Source of the DNA: an uncultured beta proteobacterium
GTDB taxonomy: Bacteria; Pseudomonadota; Gammaproteobacteria; Burkholderiales; Burkholderiaceae
Assembly (NCBI GenBank): GCA_903892315.1
Contig: CAITHY010000162.1
Span: 1 to 46,797, forward strand
Direction: 5' to 3'
Length of the DNA stretch: 46,797 nucleotides
Of the stretch, positions 28,800 through 39,147 are shown piece by piece; the first letter of the stretch is position 1; each line of letters starts with the position of its first letter. Made by a program: the position numbers and the translations under genes. Below the pieces are notes generated by a model. The model worked only from the letters and a program-made list of their open reading frames with translations, did not search any database and had not been told where the DNA came from.

Positions 28800-29975
28800 A
28801 TGTTGATTCAATTCTTCCTTAACCTGAAAGAGGCCAAAGTACCTGTTTCAGTGCGAGAGTTTTTAACGCTCTTGGAGGGCTTGAAATCCGGCGTGATTAA
28901 TCCATCCATCGATGAGTTTTATCAATTCTCACGCATGTCCTTAGTTAAAGATGAGCAACACTTTGATCGTTTTGATCAGGTATTTGGATCCTACTTCAAT
29001 GGAATTGAGCAAATCATTGCCCTCTCCCCAGATATTCCACTTGACTGGCTTGAGAAAAAACTCCAGCGCGTTCTAACTGATGAAGAAAAAGCGGCCCTTA
29101 AAAAGTTAGGTGGTCCAGATGCTTTAAAGCAGCGTCTTGAGGAACTTTTAAAGGAGCAAAAAGAATGGCATGGTGGCGGCAATAAGTGGATTGGTGCTGG
29201 TGGCTCCTCTCCATTTGGTCATAGCGGCTACCACCCTGAAGGCATCCGCATTGGTGGAGACAGTGCTGGCAACAGAACAGCTATCAAAGTCTGGGAGGCG
29301 CGAGAATTTAAGGACTATGACAGCGATTTAGCCTTGGGCACCCGCAACATCAAAGTTGCTCTACGTCGTCTGCGTCGCTTTGCCCGAGAAGGATCTACTC
29401 TCGAGCTAGATTTAGATAAAACCATTCAGTCAACAGCCGCTAATGCAGGCATGCTCCATATTCAAATGCGGCCTGAGCGACATAACCAAGTCAAAGTACT
29501 GCTACTCATGGATGTTGGCGGTTCAATGGATGACCACATCCAACGCATTGCCGAGTTGTTTTCTGCCGCCAAAGCTGAATTTAAGCATTTAGAACATTAC
29601 TACTTTCATAACTGTGTTTATGAAAACTTGTGGCAAAGCAATCGTCGTAGACGAGATCAAGTCACAGCAACGCAAGACATCATTAATAAATATGGTCCCG
29701 ACTATAAATTGATCTTTGTTGGGGATGCGACGATGTCTCCTTATGAAATTTTGAGCCCCAATGGTTCGGTTGAGTACAACAACAAAGAGGCGGGTGCAGT
29801 TTGGATCAATCGACTGATTGAACACTTCCCCCATTTTGCATGGCTCAATCCTGAGCCGGAATCGATTTGGCAATACCGTCAATCAATCGATATTATGCAA
29901 AACCTGATGAAAGATCGCATGTACCCAGTCACTCTGAATGGCCTTGAAAGTGCCATGCGTCAGCTTTCCAAGTAA
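28800..29975 (+). CDS. VWA domain-containing protein (CoxE-like)
   Basis: A 391-residue protein with an N-terminal helical region (MLIQFFLNLKEAKVPVSVRE) and a Gly-rich insert around residues 122-160 (HGGGNKWIGAGGSSPFGHSG). A C-terminal von Willebrand A domain follows. The metal-ion site is DVGGSMDD rather than the usual DxSxS, as I recall for this betaproteobacterial family, so it may still bind metal. It partners the MoxR ATPase directly upstream. The role is probably in assembling a metalloenzyme, by analogy with CoxD/CoxE. Confidence 0.88.
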   Translation: MLIQFFLNLKEAKVPVSVREFLTLLEGLKSGVINPSIDEFYQFSRMSLVKDEQHFDRFDQVFGSYFNGIEQIIALSPDIPLDWLEKKLQRVLTDEEKAALKKLGGPDALKQRLEELLKEQKEWHGGGNKWIGAGGSSPFGHSGYHPEGIRIGGDSAGNRTAIKVWEAREFKDYDSDLALGTRNIKVALRRLRRFAREGSTLELDLDKTIQSTAANAGMLHIQMRPERHNQVKVLLLMDVGGSMDDHIQRIAELFSAAKAEFKHLEHYYFHNCVYENLWQSNRRRRDQVTATQDIINKYGPDYKLIFVGDATMSPYEILSPNGSVEYNNKEAGAVWINRLIEHFPHFAWLNPEPESIWQYRQSIDIMQNLMKDRMYPVTLNGLESAMRQLSK

Positions 29976-30009
29976 GATTCTTTTTTCAATTCAATTACAG
30001 AAAAACGAT

Positions 30010-30468
30010 ATGAGCACAACTATTGGCGAACGCCTCAAAACCCTTGGAATTGATTTGCCTCCACCAGGACCTCCTGCCGCCGCCTACGTCATGGCTGCCA
30101 CTTCGGGCAATACCGTGTTTCTATCAGGTCACATTGCAAAACGCGATGGCAAGCCTTGGATTGGGAAGCTCGGTAAAGATATGGATACGGAAACGGGTAA
30201 AGCCGCTGCGCGTGCTATTGCGATTGACTTAATTTCTACCCTGCAAAACCACTTAGGCTCTTTGGATAAAGTAAAACGCATCGTTAAAGTCATGGGCTTG
30301 GTGAACTCCACCGACGGTTACACAGAACAACACTTAGTGGTAAATGGCTGTTCAGAATTATTGTTTGAAGTCTTTGGAGATGCTGGCAAACATGCCCGTA
30401 GCGCCTTTGGCGTTGCTCAAATCCCGCTTGGGGCTTGCGTAGAAATCGAACTCATCGCCGAGATTTAA
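30010..30468 (+). CDS. RidA/YjgF-family protein
   Basis: A 152-residue RidA-superfamily protein; canonical members hydrolyse reactive enamine/imine intermediates. The C-terminal ARSAFGVAQIPLGACVEIELIAEI (cited in part: ARSAFGVAQIPLG) includes the substrate-binding Arg of the family. The N-terminus TIGERLKTLGIDLPPPGPPA marks the longer, proline-containing subgroup. I chose ATG 30010; the frame opens at 29938 inside the VWA gene, which would add 24 unrelated residues. It follows the VWA gene by 34 bp. Confidence 0.87.
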   Translation: MSTTIGERLKTLGIDLPPPGPPAAAYVMAATSGNTVFLSGHIAKRDGKPWIGKLGKDMDTETGKAAARAIAIDLISTLQNHLGSLDKVKRIVKVMGLVNSTDGYTEQHLVVNGCSELLFEVFGDAGKHARSAFGVAQIPLGACVEIELIAEI

Positions 30469-30479
30469 TTCAAGACAAC

Positions 30480-31139
30480 TTAATGGGGTTGGATTTTATC
30501 CAGTCCTAGTTTCTCGATATCGTCCTGCGTATCCACATCCCTCACGAAGGCTTGGTTATCGGTGACAAAAATCTTGACTAGCTCGGGATACTGATCCATA
30601 TAGGGCCTGCAGACCATGCCGGGTATTGCTAAGATTTTCTCAATCACTCGTTTTGAAAATAGCACCGGGTTACCTCTCTGACCATTGACCATCGGCAATA
30701 TGATTTCCTGATGTGAGTCTCTATGCTTGAATTGCTCTAGCAAGGATTCAATTTCTTGGGCGCCTATTTGAGGCTGATCGCATAAAGCGATTAGCAAAAC
30801 ATCGTAGTCACTTTGAAGAGACTCAAGACCAAGACGCACAGATGAGGCTTGGCCCAATTCTGGACGGAGATTTTTCTCCCAATGGATTGGACTTTCAAGG
30901 TCACGCTTGATTAAATTGATTTCCGCTTCAATTTGTTCTGAATAAAAACCGGTAACAACCAAAGTCTCTTGGGGTTCAAGAGTTTGGATTGACTGGACAA
31001 AGTGCTTTAACAAGCTATCACCGTCCTTATTAAGCAGGGCTTTGGGATAACCACCCAGACGACTCCCCTCACCTGCAGCCAATATCAGGATCGCTAGGTG
31101 CAAATTGGGGCGATTGGAGGATTCACTAGAAATAGTCAT
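30480..31139 (-). CDS. NTP transferase, MocA-like (molybdenum cofactor cytidylyltransferase family)
   Basis: A 219-residue nucleotidyltransferase of the MobA/MocA type: nucleotide loop LAAGEGSRLGGYPKALL, ALCDQPQI, then GQRGNPVLFSKR. MocA attaches CMP to molybdopterin for xanthine-dehydrogenase-type enzymes, and such genes commonly neighbour xdhC, as here (divergent, 53 bp between starts). A different nucleotide-sugar or coenzyme substrate is not excluded. Confidence 0.8.
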   Translation of the reverse strand: MTISSESSNRPNLHLAILILAAGEGSRLGGYPKALLNKDGDSLLKHFVQSIQTLEPQETLVVTGFYSEQIEAEINLIKRDLESPIHWEKNLRPELGQASSVRLGLESLQSDYDVLLIALCDQPQIGAQEIESLLEQFKHRDSHQEIILPMVNGQRGNPVLFSKRVIEKILAIPGMVCRPYMDQYPELVKIFVTDNQAFVRDVDTQDDIEKLGLDKIQPH

Positions 31140-31192
31140 TAGAGTGATAATAATTAGTTATTAATCAAAGTTTTAGTAAAAGAAGATAAAGC

Positions 31193-32152
31193 ATGAACAG
31201 CACCGATTTAAGCGTACTCAAATCTGCCGTCGAATGGCTCCAAGCGGGTCAATCCGTAGCGATTGCGACTGTGGTGCAGACTTGGGGCTCAGCACCCCGT
31301 CCGGTAGGCTCTTGGCTAGCCATCAGAGGGGATGGGCAAGTGGCCGGATCTGTTTCAGGAGGCTGTGTTGAAGATGACCTGATTCGCCGCGTTCAAACTG
31401 AAATCCTCACGCGCACTACTCCGGAGATGGTGATTTATGGAGTAACCCAACTAGAAGCTGCTCGTTTTGGATTGCCTTGTGGAGGCACGCTACGCCTGCT
31501 GGTCGAGCCAAAACCAGAACTAGGGGTTTTAGAGCAATTGCTGGAGAACATTTCCTCCCATCAAGTGACTCGTCGCTCTGTCAATTTAGCGACTGGCAAG
31601 TCCACCCTGACTTTAGGTGATCGTAGTGATGAATTTTCTTGTACCGAACAGGAAATGCACACCACTTACGGCCCCCGTTGGCGCATAGTGATTATTGGTG
31701 CCGGCCAACTCTCCTTGTACACAGCTGACTTTGCATTGGCCTCTGACTTTGAAGTGATTGTGATTGATCCTCGTGAAGAATATGCAGAGGGTCTTAATCG
31801 TTCTGATATTACTTTCTCAAAGGGGATGCCAGATGATGTTTTGCTGGAGATTGGCGTTGACTCTCATACAGCAGTTGTGGCGCTAACGCACGATCCAAAA
31901 CTGGATGATATGGCCTTGATGGAGGCTCTGAAGTCTCCAGCCTTTTATGTGGGCGCACTGGGCAGTCGGAAGAACACTCAGAAGCGCAAAGAGCGCTTAC
32001 TGGAGTTTGATGTTAGCCAAGAGCAGGTTGAAAAACTTCACGGCCCGGTTGGTCTCTCTATTGGCGCCCTCACCCCACCAGAGATTGCCGTATCAATTCT
32101 GGCAGAAGTGATTGCCGTTAAATATGGCGTAAGGATTCCTAAGAAAACGTAA
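31193..32152 (+). CDS. XdhC/CoxI-family protein
   Basis: A 319-residue protein with an N-terminal XdhC_CoxI domain (VVQTWGSAPRPVGSWLAI, SVSGGCVEDDLIRR, FGLPCGGTLRLL) and a C-terminal Rossmann domain (VIIGAGQLSLYTADFALAS). XdhC proteins bind molybdenum cofactor and insert the sulfurated form into molybdenum hydroxylases. With MoxR, VWA and MocA-like genes nearby the context suggests maturation of such an enzyme, but none is encoded in this window. Confidence 0.87.
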   Translation: MNSTDLSVLKSAVEWLQAGQSVAIATVVQTWGSAPRPVGSWLAIRGDGQVAGSVSGGCVEDDLIRRVQTEILTRTTPEMVIYGVTQLEAARFGLPCGGTLRLLVEPKPELGVLEQLLENISSHQVTRRSVNLATGKSTLTLGDRSDEFSCTEQEMHTTYGPRWRIVIIGAGQLSLYTADFALASDFEVIVIDPREEYAEGLNRSDITFSKGMPDDVLLEIGVDSHTAVVALTHDPKLDDMALMEALKSPAFYVGALGSRKNTQKRKERLLEFDVSQEQVEKLHGPVGLSIGALTPPEIAVSILAEVIAVKYGVRIPKKT

Positions 32153-32173
32153 ACGCTGTCATGAGTTCGCCGC

Positions 32174-34621
32174 TTAGTTTGCTGTTAACTTACCGTCTTT
32201 TAAACGCGGCTCGACAAAATGACCTTTACGCGCACGGTTACCCGCAAATGACTTCAAGGTCTTTGCATCCAAGCCAAGTTCAGTTGGCTTACCAGCGCGT
32301 CCTGCACCTGAGTATGTAGCGCCGTCTGGTCCAACGGCAATAGCAGAGGCTAGGTGTTCTTTATCGTCCAAGCCCATCAGGATCACCCCTTTGCCGCCGG
32401 TTGGTAGACGCTTGAGTTCATCTAATGGGAAAACCAATAACTTAGAGGCTTCTGATAAGCAAGCAACTTGCTTCATGCCTACCTTCACCTTAGCCGCACC
32501 TAAAGGCGCATCACCAGGAACCTTGGCATCCATACTCAAGAATGATTTACCCGCTTTGTTGCGAGTAGTCATGTCGGCAACGTTAGCCAAAAAGCCGTAA
32601 CCCGCTTTAGTAGAAAGCAATACCAAATCATCGGATTGACCAGCGTAATAGGCAACCATTTGTGAGCCAGCAGCCAGATTGACAAAGCTAGTTAATGGTG
32701 AGCCATCGCCACGAGCACCAGGTAATTCGCTGACGGGCACTGTATAAACCCGTCCGTCACTACCAAAGCCCTGAATCACATCTACGGTTCTCACTTCAAA
32801 GGTTGCATACAAAGCATCGCCCGCTTTGAAGCCAAATTGAGTTGCATCATGCTCGTGGCCTTGACGAACACGTACCCAACCCTTTTGAGAAACTATCACT
32901 GTGACTGGCTCATCAATGACTTTGGTCTCAGCAACAGCGCGCTTATCTTCCTGAATTAGGGTGCGACGATCATCACCGAAGTCTTTCATATCGGATTCGA
33001 TTTCTTTGATGATGCGCTTGCGTAAGACGGCATCGTTTTGCAATAAGCCTTCTAGATCATCACGTTCGGCCTTGAGCTCTTTGAGCTCTTGCTCAATCTT
33101 GATGCCTTCCAAACGGGCCAACTGACGCAAACGAATGTCCAGAATATCTTCTGCCTGGCGATCGCTCAGCTTGAATTCTTTAATTAGATCTGCTTTAGGT
33201 TCATCGCTATTGCGAATGATCTTAATCACCTTATCAATGTTGAGAAGAACGGTTAAGCGCCCTTCCAAAATATGCATGCGGTCTTTGACCTTGCCTAAGC
33301 GGTGCTGCGTTCTGCGTGTCACCGTGGCCACCCTAAATGCAACCCACTCTGACAGAATTTCTTTTAAGCCTTTTTGACGTGGGCGACCATCATTACCAAT
33401 CATCACCAAGTTCATTGGCGCGTTGGATTCCAATGACGTGTGAGCGAGCAATAAATTGACAAACTCATTTACGTCAATATTTTTACTTTTCGGCTCGAAT
33501 ACTAGGCGTACTGCCGCATCCTTGCTGGATTCATCACGCACGCCATCAAGCACATTCAAGATGGTCGATTTCAGGTTATTTTGCTCAGGCGTTAAGGTCT
33601 TTTTACCAACCTTTACCTTCGGATTGGTAATTTCTTCAATCTCTTGCAGTACCCGCTGCGAGGAGGTTGCCGGAGGCAGTTCGTTAACCACAATCTGCCA
33701 CTGACCACGAGCTAATTCCTCGACAGACCAACGTGCCCGCACTTTAATACTGCCGCGTCCTGCTTCATAGATCTGCGCAATTTCTGCAGCAGAGGAAATA
33801 ATTTGTCCGCCGCCTGGATAGTCAGGGCCAGGCATGATTTCTAATAACTCTGAAGTACTCATCTTAGGAGACTTCATTAAAGCAACAGCAGCCGTAGCGA
33901 CTTCACGCAAATTATGCGAAGGGATCTCGGTAGCCATACCTACTGCAATACCGGATGCACCATTTAGCAATACAAACGGTAAGCGAGCTGGTAATAACTT
34001 CGGCTCTTGAAATGATCCATCATAGTTCGGTGCGAAATCTACCGTACCTTCATCGATTTCACTCAATAGCAAGCTAGCGATCTTAGTCAGACGTGCCTCG
34101 GTATAACGCATTGCCGCTGCACCATCACCGTCACGTGAACCGAAATTACCTTGACCATCGATTAATGGGTATCGCAATGAGAAACTTTGCGCTAAACGAA
34201 CCAGGGCATCGTATGCAGATTGGTCGCCATGCGGGTGAAACTTACCCAATACATCGCCAACGACACGTGCACTCTTGACTGGTTTAGCATCTGCCCGCAG
34301 ACCCATTTCGCTCATCGAGAACAAAATGCGTCGCTGCACAGGCTTTTGACCATCAGAGACATCGGGCAATGCGCGACCTTTTACAACACTAATTGCGTAA
34401 TCCAAATAGGCACGCTCTGCATATACCGCTAGGGTTAAGCTATCTTTACCATCTTCATTTAGATCAATCGTTTTGGGATCATGATTGCCGGATCCACCAC
34501 CAGAAGCGGTAACTACCGCAGGGGCCTCATCCACCTCAACCGTGTCGATTTCAATGGGGTTGGCAAATAAATCTGCTTGATCGGCTGGAGTATTTTTTCC
34601 AGGAGTTTTTTTAGTTGTCAT
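32174..34621 (-). CDS. parC: DNA topoisomerase IV subunit A
   Basis: The DNA-cleaving subunit of topoisomerase IV, which decatenates chromosomes. The 815-residue protein has an acidic, Gly/Ser-containing N-terminal extension of about 60 residues, then [40 protein letters not shown] and the catalytic Tyr173 in [12 protein letters not shown]-terminal beta-pinwheel follows. At the quinolone-contact positions it has Gln134 and Asp138 where E. coli ParC has Ser80 and Glu84. The ATG overlaps the parE stop by one base. I call ParC rather than GyrA because of the adjacent ParE and the relatively short C-terminal domain. Confidence 0.93.
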   Translation of the reverse strand: MTTKKTPGKNTPADQADLFANPIEIDTVEVDEAPAVVTASGGGSGNHDPKTIDLNEDGKDSLTLAVYAERAYLDYAISVVKGRALPDVSDGQKPVQRRILFSMSEMGLRADAKPVKSARVVGDVLGKFHPHGDQSAYDALVRLAQSFSLRYPLIDGQGNFGSRDGDGAAAMRYTEARLTKIASLLLSEIDEGTVDFAPNYDGSFQEPKLLPARLPFVLLNGASGIAVGMATEIPSHNLREVATAAVALMKSPKMSTSELLEIMPGPDYPGGGQIISSAAEIAQIYEAGRGSIKVRARWSVEELARGQWQIVVNELPPATSSQRVLQEIEEITNPKVKVGKKTLTPEQNNLKSTILNVLDGVRDESSKDAAVRLVFEPKSKNIDVNEFVNLLLAHTSLESNAPMNLVMIGNDGRPRQKGLKEILSEWVAFRVATVTRRTQHRLGKVKDRMHILEGRLTVLLNIDKVIKIIRNSDEPKADLIKEFKLSDRQAEDILDIRLRQLARLEGIKIEQELKELKAERDDLEGLLQNDAVLRKRIIKEIESDMKDFGDDRRTLIQEDKRAVAETKVIDEPVTVIVSQKGWVRVRQGHEHDATQFGFKAGDALYATFEVRTVDVIQGFGSDGRVYTVPVSELPGARGDGSPLTSFVNLAAGSQMVAYYAGQSDDLVLLSTKAGYGFLANVADMTTRNKAGKSFLSMDAKVPGDAPLGAAKVKVGMKQVACLSEASKLLVFPLDELKRLPTGGKGVILMGLDDKEHLASAIAVGPDGATYSGAGRAGKPTELGLDAKTLKSFAGNRARKGHFVEPRLKDGKLTAN

Positions 34622-36609
34622 TAGATGTCCGCCTCCACTTCATTGCCGCGCTCTTCTAACCAATCACGGCGTGCGCCAGACTCTGATTTGCCCATCAACA
34701 TATCCATTGTTTTAAATGTTTCATCTTCAGTCCATGTGCCCAAAGTCACTGGCAGCAAACGTCGAGTATCTGGATTCAAAGTGGTATCCCAAAGTTGTTC
34801 TGCGCTCATCTCTCCCAAGCCTTTAAAGCGAGAGATCTGCCAGGCAGTTTCTTTGACGCCGTCTTTGCGTAATTTATCTTCAATAGCCTGAAGCTCATTA
34901 GCATCTAGAGCATAAATCTTTTGCGCAGGCTTCTTGCCACGGGCTGGTGCATCGACTCTGAAGAGTGGTGGCCTAGAAATATGCACATGGCCTAACTCAA
35001 TCAATTTAGGGAAATGTTTGTAGAACAGAGTTAAAAGCAATACTTGAATGTGCGCCCCATCGACGTCCGCATCCGAAAGAATACATACCTTGCCGTAGCG
35101 CAGATTCGAAAGATCGGGGGTGTCATTTGCTCCATGCGGATCAACACCAATCGCCACAGCGATGTCATGCACTTCATTATTAGCAAATAAGCGATCCCGC
35201 TCAGCCTCCCAGGTATTTAATACTTTGCCACGCAAGGGCAGAATGGCCTGATACTCTTTATTGCGCCCCATCTTGGCTGAACCACCAGCAGAATCACCCT
35301 CTACTAGGAAGATTTCATTCATGCCGATATCTTGACTCTCGCAATCAGTAAGCTTGCCAGGCAGAACAGCCACGCCAGAGGACTTCTTCTTCTCAACCTT
35401 CTGACCAGCACGGGTTCTGGCTTGCGCCTGCTTGATGACTAGATCGGCTAACTTACGACCGTAGTCAACGTGTTGATTGAGCCAAAGCTCTAAAGCGGAT
35501 TTTGCATAGCCAGAAACTAAACGAACGGCATCACGAGAATTGAGGCGCTCTTTAATTTGTCCTTGGAACTGGGGGTCCAAAACTTTGGCAGACAAAATGA
35601 AGGATGCGCGGGCAAATACGTCCTCAGGCATCAACTTCACACCCTTTGGTTGCAATGCATGCATCTCAATAAAGCCTTTAACGGCATTAAATAAGCCTTC
35701 ACGCAAACCACTTTCGTGAGTACCGCCAGCAGGAGTCGGAATCAAATTCACATAACTCTCGCGCACTGGTGCGCCATCTTCAGTCCAGCAAACCACCCAA
35801 GCCGCGCCTTCGCCTTCAGCAAAAGAATCTTCTTCTCCAGTACCGGTAGCGTATTGCTCGCCCTCAAATGGTGGAATGACTTCAGCACCATGACCAGCTT
35901 GCGCAATCGCCTCATTTAAATAGCCACGCAAGCCTTGCGCATATTGCCAAGTCTGGGTATCACCTGATTTTTCTTGGATCAAGGTTACCTTCACGCCCGG
36001 CAACAGAACGGCCTTGGAACGCAAGAGGCGAATGAGCTCAGGCATTGGAATAACCGAGCTATCAAAATACTTGCCATCTGGCCAAGCACGAACGCGCGTA
36101 CCGTGTGATTTATCTTCCTTTGAAGAAGAGATTGTTTTGAGCTTCTCAACCACTTTGCCATCGGCAAAGGTCAATGTCGACATTTGGCCATCACGCCAAA
36201 CAGTGACTTCTAATCTTTTGGATAAAGCGTTGGTTACTGAAACACCAACACCGTGCAAGCCACCCGAGAATGCATAGGCACCACCAGTGCCTTTTTCAAA
36301 CTTACCACCAGCATGCAGCTGCGTAAATACAATCTCAACTACCGGTAATTTTTCGGTAGGATGCATCCCCACCGGAATACCGCGACCATCATCTTCAATG
36401 CTCACGCTGCCATCAGTATGCATCGTGACGATAATTTGCTTGCCAAAACCACCTAAAGCCTCATCGGATGCGTTATCCAGCACCTCTTGAATGATGTGGA
36501 GTGGATTGTCGGTGCGGGTGTACATTCCAGGCCGCTGACGGACTGGTTCTAGTCCTTTTAGGACCTGAATCGACGATTCGCTGTATTCGGAAGTTTTACG
36601 GGTAGCCAT
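34621..36609 (-). CDS. parE: DNA topoisomerase IV subunit B
   Basis: The ATPase subunit of topoisomerase IV. The 662 residues hold the GHKL fold ([45 protein letters not shown]). The TOPRIM domain has [15 protein letters not shown] and [11 protein letters not shown], followed by the C-terminal [20 protein letters not shown]. Size and the ParE-type N-terminal spacing fit ParE rather than the longer GyrB. It is the first gene of the parE-parC pair and divergent from the CoA-transferase gene. Confidence 0.94.
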   Translation of the reverse strand: MATRKTSEYSESSIQVLKGLEPVRQRPGMYTRTDNPLHIIQEVLDNASDEALGGFGKQIIVTMHTDGSVSIEDDGRGIPVGMHPTEKLPVVEIVFTQLHAGGKFEKGTGGAYAFSGGLHGVGVSVTNALSKRLEVTVWRDGQMSTLTFADGKVVEKLKTISSSKEDKSHGTRVRAWPDGKYFDSSVIPMPELIRLLRSKAVLLPGVKVTLIQEKSGDTQTWQYAQGLRGYLNEAIAQAGHGAEVIPPFEGEQYATGTGEEDSFAEGEGAAWVVCWTEDGAPVRESYVNLIPTPAGGTHESGLREGLFNAVKGFIEMHALQPKGVKLMPEDVFARASFILSAKVLDPQFQGQIKERLNSRDAVRLVSGYAKSALELWLNQHVDYGRKLADLVIKQAQARTRAGQKVEKKKSSGVAVLPGKLTDCESQDIGMNEIFLVEGDSAGGSAKMGRNKEYQAILPLRGKVLNTWEAERDRLFANNEVHDIAVAIGVDPHGANDTPDLSNLRYGKVCILSDADVDGAHIQVLLLTLFYKHFPKLIELGHVHISRPPLFRVDAPARGKKPAQKIYALDANELQAIEDKLRKDGVKETAWQISRFKGLGEMSAEQLWDTTLNPDTRRLLPVTLGTWTEDETFKTMDMLMGKSESGARRDWLEERGNEVEADI

Positions 36610-36688
36610 GCGCGCAAATTGTAGTCATGTCTGAGATCCAGACCGAATTTTTCGGGAATTCCCCTGCCATCCATGCCAAAATCGAGGG

Positions 36689-37909
36689 ATGGGAGCCTTA
36701 AGTCATATTCGCGTTTTAGACCTCAGCCGTGTCTTGGCGGGTCCTTGGTGCGCTCAAAATCTTGCTGATTTGGGTGCAGATGTCATTAAAGTCGAAAGAC
36801 CCGGCGTTGGAGACGACACCCGTCATTGGGGCCCTCCATTCGCTAAAGATGCCAATGGCAAGGAAACTGACGAATCTGCCTATTTTATTTGCATCAATCG
36901 CAATAAACGCTCTATTACGGTGGATATTGCCAAACCCGAGGGTCAAGAGCTCATCCGCCAACTTGCCGCTGAGTCCGATGTTGTCATTGAAAACTACAAG
37001 GTTGGAGATCTTGCGAAATACGGCCTTGATTACGAAAGCCTCAAGAAGGTCAAAGCGGACTTGATCTATTGCTCGATTACTGGCTTTGGTCAGACTGGTC
37101 CGTATGCCCACCGCCCTGGTTATGATTTTATTATTCAGGGAATGGGTGGTTTCATGAGCGTCACAGGTGAAGCCCATGACTTTGAAGGTGCCAGCCCCCA
37201 AAAATCCGGGGTTGCGATTGCCGATATCTTTACCGGCATGTATGCCAGCACCGCCATACTTGCCGCCATTGTTCATCGTGACCACACCGGCGAAGGTCAA
37301 TATATTGATATGTCGCTACTCGATACTCAGGTCGCTGTGATGGCCAATGTCTCGAGCGCCTACCTCACTTCCGGTGAAGTTCCAAAACGCTGGGGTAATG
37401 CTTCTCCGATCATCGTGCCCTACCAAACTTTCCCAACATCTGATGGCTGGATGATTGTTGGCGCTGGGAATGACGGTCAATTTAGACATTTTGTGACTGC
37501 AGGTGGTGAGCCCCAGTTAGCAGATGACTCCCGCTTTGTTACTAACCCACAGCGGGTTGAGCATCGCAAGCAACTCATTCCGCTTTTAGAGCAAATGACG
37601 CGCAAGAAAACCAAAGGCGATTGGATTGCATTGCTTGAGAAAGCCAATGTTCCTTGTGGCCCCATCAATAATTTCAAAGAAGTTTTTGAAAATGAACAAG
37701 TGATTCATCGTGGCGTTCAGATTGATGTTCCACACCCTACAGTTGGCAATATGAAACTGGTGGCTAGCCCGATGCGCCTGTCCAAAACCCCCACTGAAGT
37801 GCGTATGGCACCACCTACTCTTGGTCAACATACGCAAGAGATCTTGCATGAACGTCTCAAGCTAGACGATCAAGCGATTGAAGCACTACGTACCAAGGGA
37901 ATTATCTAA
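36689..37909 (+). CDS. CaiB/BaiF (family III) CoA-transferase
   Basis: A 406-residue class III CoA-transferase. The N-terminus IRVLDLSRVLAGPWCAQNLA, the GYDFIIQGMGGFMSVTG loop and the probable catalytic Asp212 in YIDMSLLDTQ are family signatures. Such enzymes move CoA between carboxylic acids through a covalent glutamyl/aspartyl intermediate; succinate, glutarate, itaconate and oxalate are known substrates of relatives. The 5-bp gap to an MFS carboxylate-type carrier suggests uptake and CoA activation of one acid, substrate unknown. The start ATG is preceded immediately by GAGGG, closer than an ideal spacing. Confidence 0.88.
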   Translation: MGALSHIRVLDLSRVLAGPWCAQNLADLGADVIKVERPGVGDDTRHWGPPFAKDANGKETDESAYFICINRNKRSITVDIAKPEGQELIRQLAAESDVVIENYKVGDLAKYGLDYESLKKVKADLIYCSITGFGQTGPYAHRPGYDFIIQGMGGFMSVTGEAHDFEGASPQKSGVAIADIFTGMYASTAILAAIVHRDHTGEGQYIDMSLLDTQVAVMANVSSAYLTSGEVPKRWGNASPIIVPYQTFPTSDGWMIVGAGNDGQFRHFVTAGGEPQLADDSRFVTNPQRVEHRKQLIPLLEQMTRKKTKGDWIALLEKANVPCGPINNFKEVFENEQVIHRGVQIDVPHPTVGNMKLVASPMRLSKTPTEVRMAPPTLGQHTQEILHERLKLDDQAIEALRTKGII

Positions 37910-37914
37910 GACCC

Positions 37915-39147
37915 ATGACAGCACAGACATCTAAAGCAGGGCTTTCAATGAAGGAGGTCCTCATCTACGGCGGACTCATGGTGACCTTATCCATGGGTAT
38001 ACGCCATGGCTTTGGCCTCTTTAATTTACCCATTACTTCTGCCAATGGCTGGGGTCGTGAAACATTTGCCCTGACTATTGCTTTGCAAAATCTGATTTGG
38101 GGTGCAGTTCAACCGATAACCGGTGCCTTGGCTGATCGTTACGGCGCATTCAAAATCATGGTTGCCGGTGGAATTTTGTATGCGCTGGGATTGGCTGGCA
38201 TGGCCGTATCTACCGATGTGATGAACTTCACATTGGCTGGCGGACTACTCATCGGCTTGGCACAAACCGCAACTACCTACAGCGTGGTCTATGGAATTTT
38301 AGGCCGCAATGTGTCTGCAGAGAAACGAGTTTGGGCAATGGGTATTACTGCTGCAGCAGGCTCGTTTGGTCAGTTCCTCATGATTCCGGCAGAGCAAGGT
38401 TTGCTCAGCCTGTTTGGCACGCAAGATGCTCTGCTCATGTTGGCATTGATGGCCAGCCTCATGATTCCAACCGCATTGATGTTGCGTGAAAAGAATTTCA
38501 CTTATAACCATAAGTTAGGCGATCAAACAATCAAGCAGGCGCTTATAGAAGCCCTCGGTAATCCAAGTTTTCGCTATTTAACTCTGGGGTATTTTGTTTG
38601 CGGCTTTCAGGTGGTTTTTATTGCCGTACATTTAGCGCCTTACCTCAAAGATCTTTCCTCAAGCTATCCAGCCGTTGGTGCTCCAGTGGTTGCCACAACC
38701 GCCCTAGCCTTAATTGGCCTATTTAATATCTTCGGCACATACAGCTCTGGCATCCTCGGTCAGCGCTTTCCTAAGCGCTATTTGCTATCTGCCATCTACA
38801 TAGGGCGCTCCATTGCCATTACAGCATTCTTATTGTTGCCACCTACACCGATGAGCACTTATATCTTTGCTGCCATTATGGGTTTCTTGTGGTTATCTAC
38901 TATTCCACTGACTAACGGTATCGTTGCGCAAATTTTTGGTGTGAAGTATTTGACAATGCTTTCTGGCCTCATCTTTTTCTCGCATCAATTGGGTAGTTTC
39001 TGCGGCGCCTTCCTGGGTGGATATTTGTTTGACCAAACCGGATCTTATTTAATTGTTTGGGAAATTGCGATTGGATTGGGCGTCTTTGCATTCTTAGTCA
39101 ATCTTCCTGTCAAGGAACGAGCTATTCATAGAGTGGCCAATGCTTAA
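37915..39147 (+). CDS. MFS transporter (monocarboxylate/oxalate-formate-type)
   Basis: A 410-residue major facilitator with about twelve membrane segments. MGIRHGFGLFNLPITSANGW and GAVQPITGALADRYGAFKIM (loop 2-3 signature, cited in part) resemble the monocarboxylate and oxalate:formate antiporter group. It starts 5 bp after the CoA-transferase and is surely co-transcribed. Its stop overlaps the start of a 47-residue peptide. The substrate is unknown, most plausibly the acid used by the CoA-transferase. Confidence 0.87.
   Translation: MTAQTSKAGLSMKEVLIYGGLMVTLSMGIRHGFGLFNLPITSANGWGRETFALTIALQNLIWGAVQPITGALADRYGAFKIMVAGGILYALGLAGMAVSTDVMNFTLAGGLLIGLAQTATTYSVVYGILGRNVSAEKRVWAMGITAAAGSFGQFLMIPAEQGLLSLFGTQDALLMLALMASLMIPTALMLREKNFTYNHKLGDQTIKQALIEALGNPSFRYLTLGYFVCGFQVVFIAVHLAPYLKDLSSSYPAVGAPVVATTALALIGLFNIFGTYSSGILGQRFPKRYLLSAIYIGRSIAITAFLLLPPTPMSTYIFAAIMGFLWLSTIPLTNGIVAQIFGVKYLTMLSGLIFFSHQLGSFCGAFLGGYLFDQTGSYLIVWEIAIGLGVFAFLVNLPVKERAIHRVANA

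Noticed and set aside
29938..30009. Upstream start of the RidA frame inside the VWA gene
   Set aside because: The 24 extra residues have no family counterpart; ATG 30010 matches the RidA N-terminus.
31145..31165. AT-rich imperfect inverted repeat between the MocA-like and XdhC genes
   Set aside because: A one-base register shift and very low sequence complexity make it uninformative; it probably reflects AT-rich divergent promoters.
36654..36663. GGGAATTCCC palindrome before the CoA-transferase and the similar GGGAAGTTCCC at 39616-39626
   Set aside because: Both are short and could be chance; they flank unrelated genes and no known regulator site fits.
36716..37300. 194-codon open frame antisense to the CoA-transferase
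   Set aside because: Complete overlap with a well-supported gene and a composition typical of a reverse-frame artefact.
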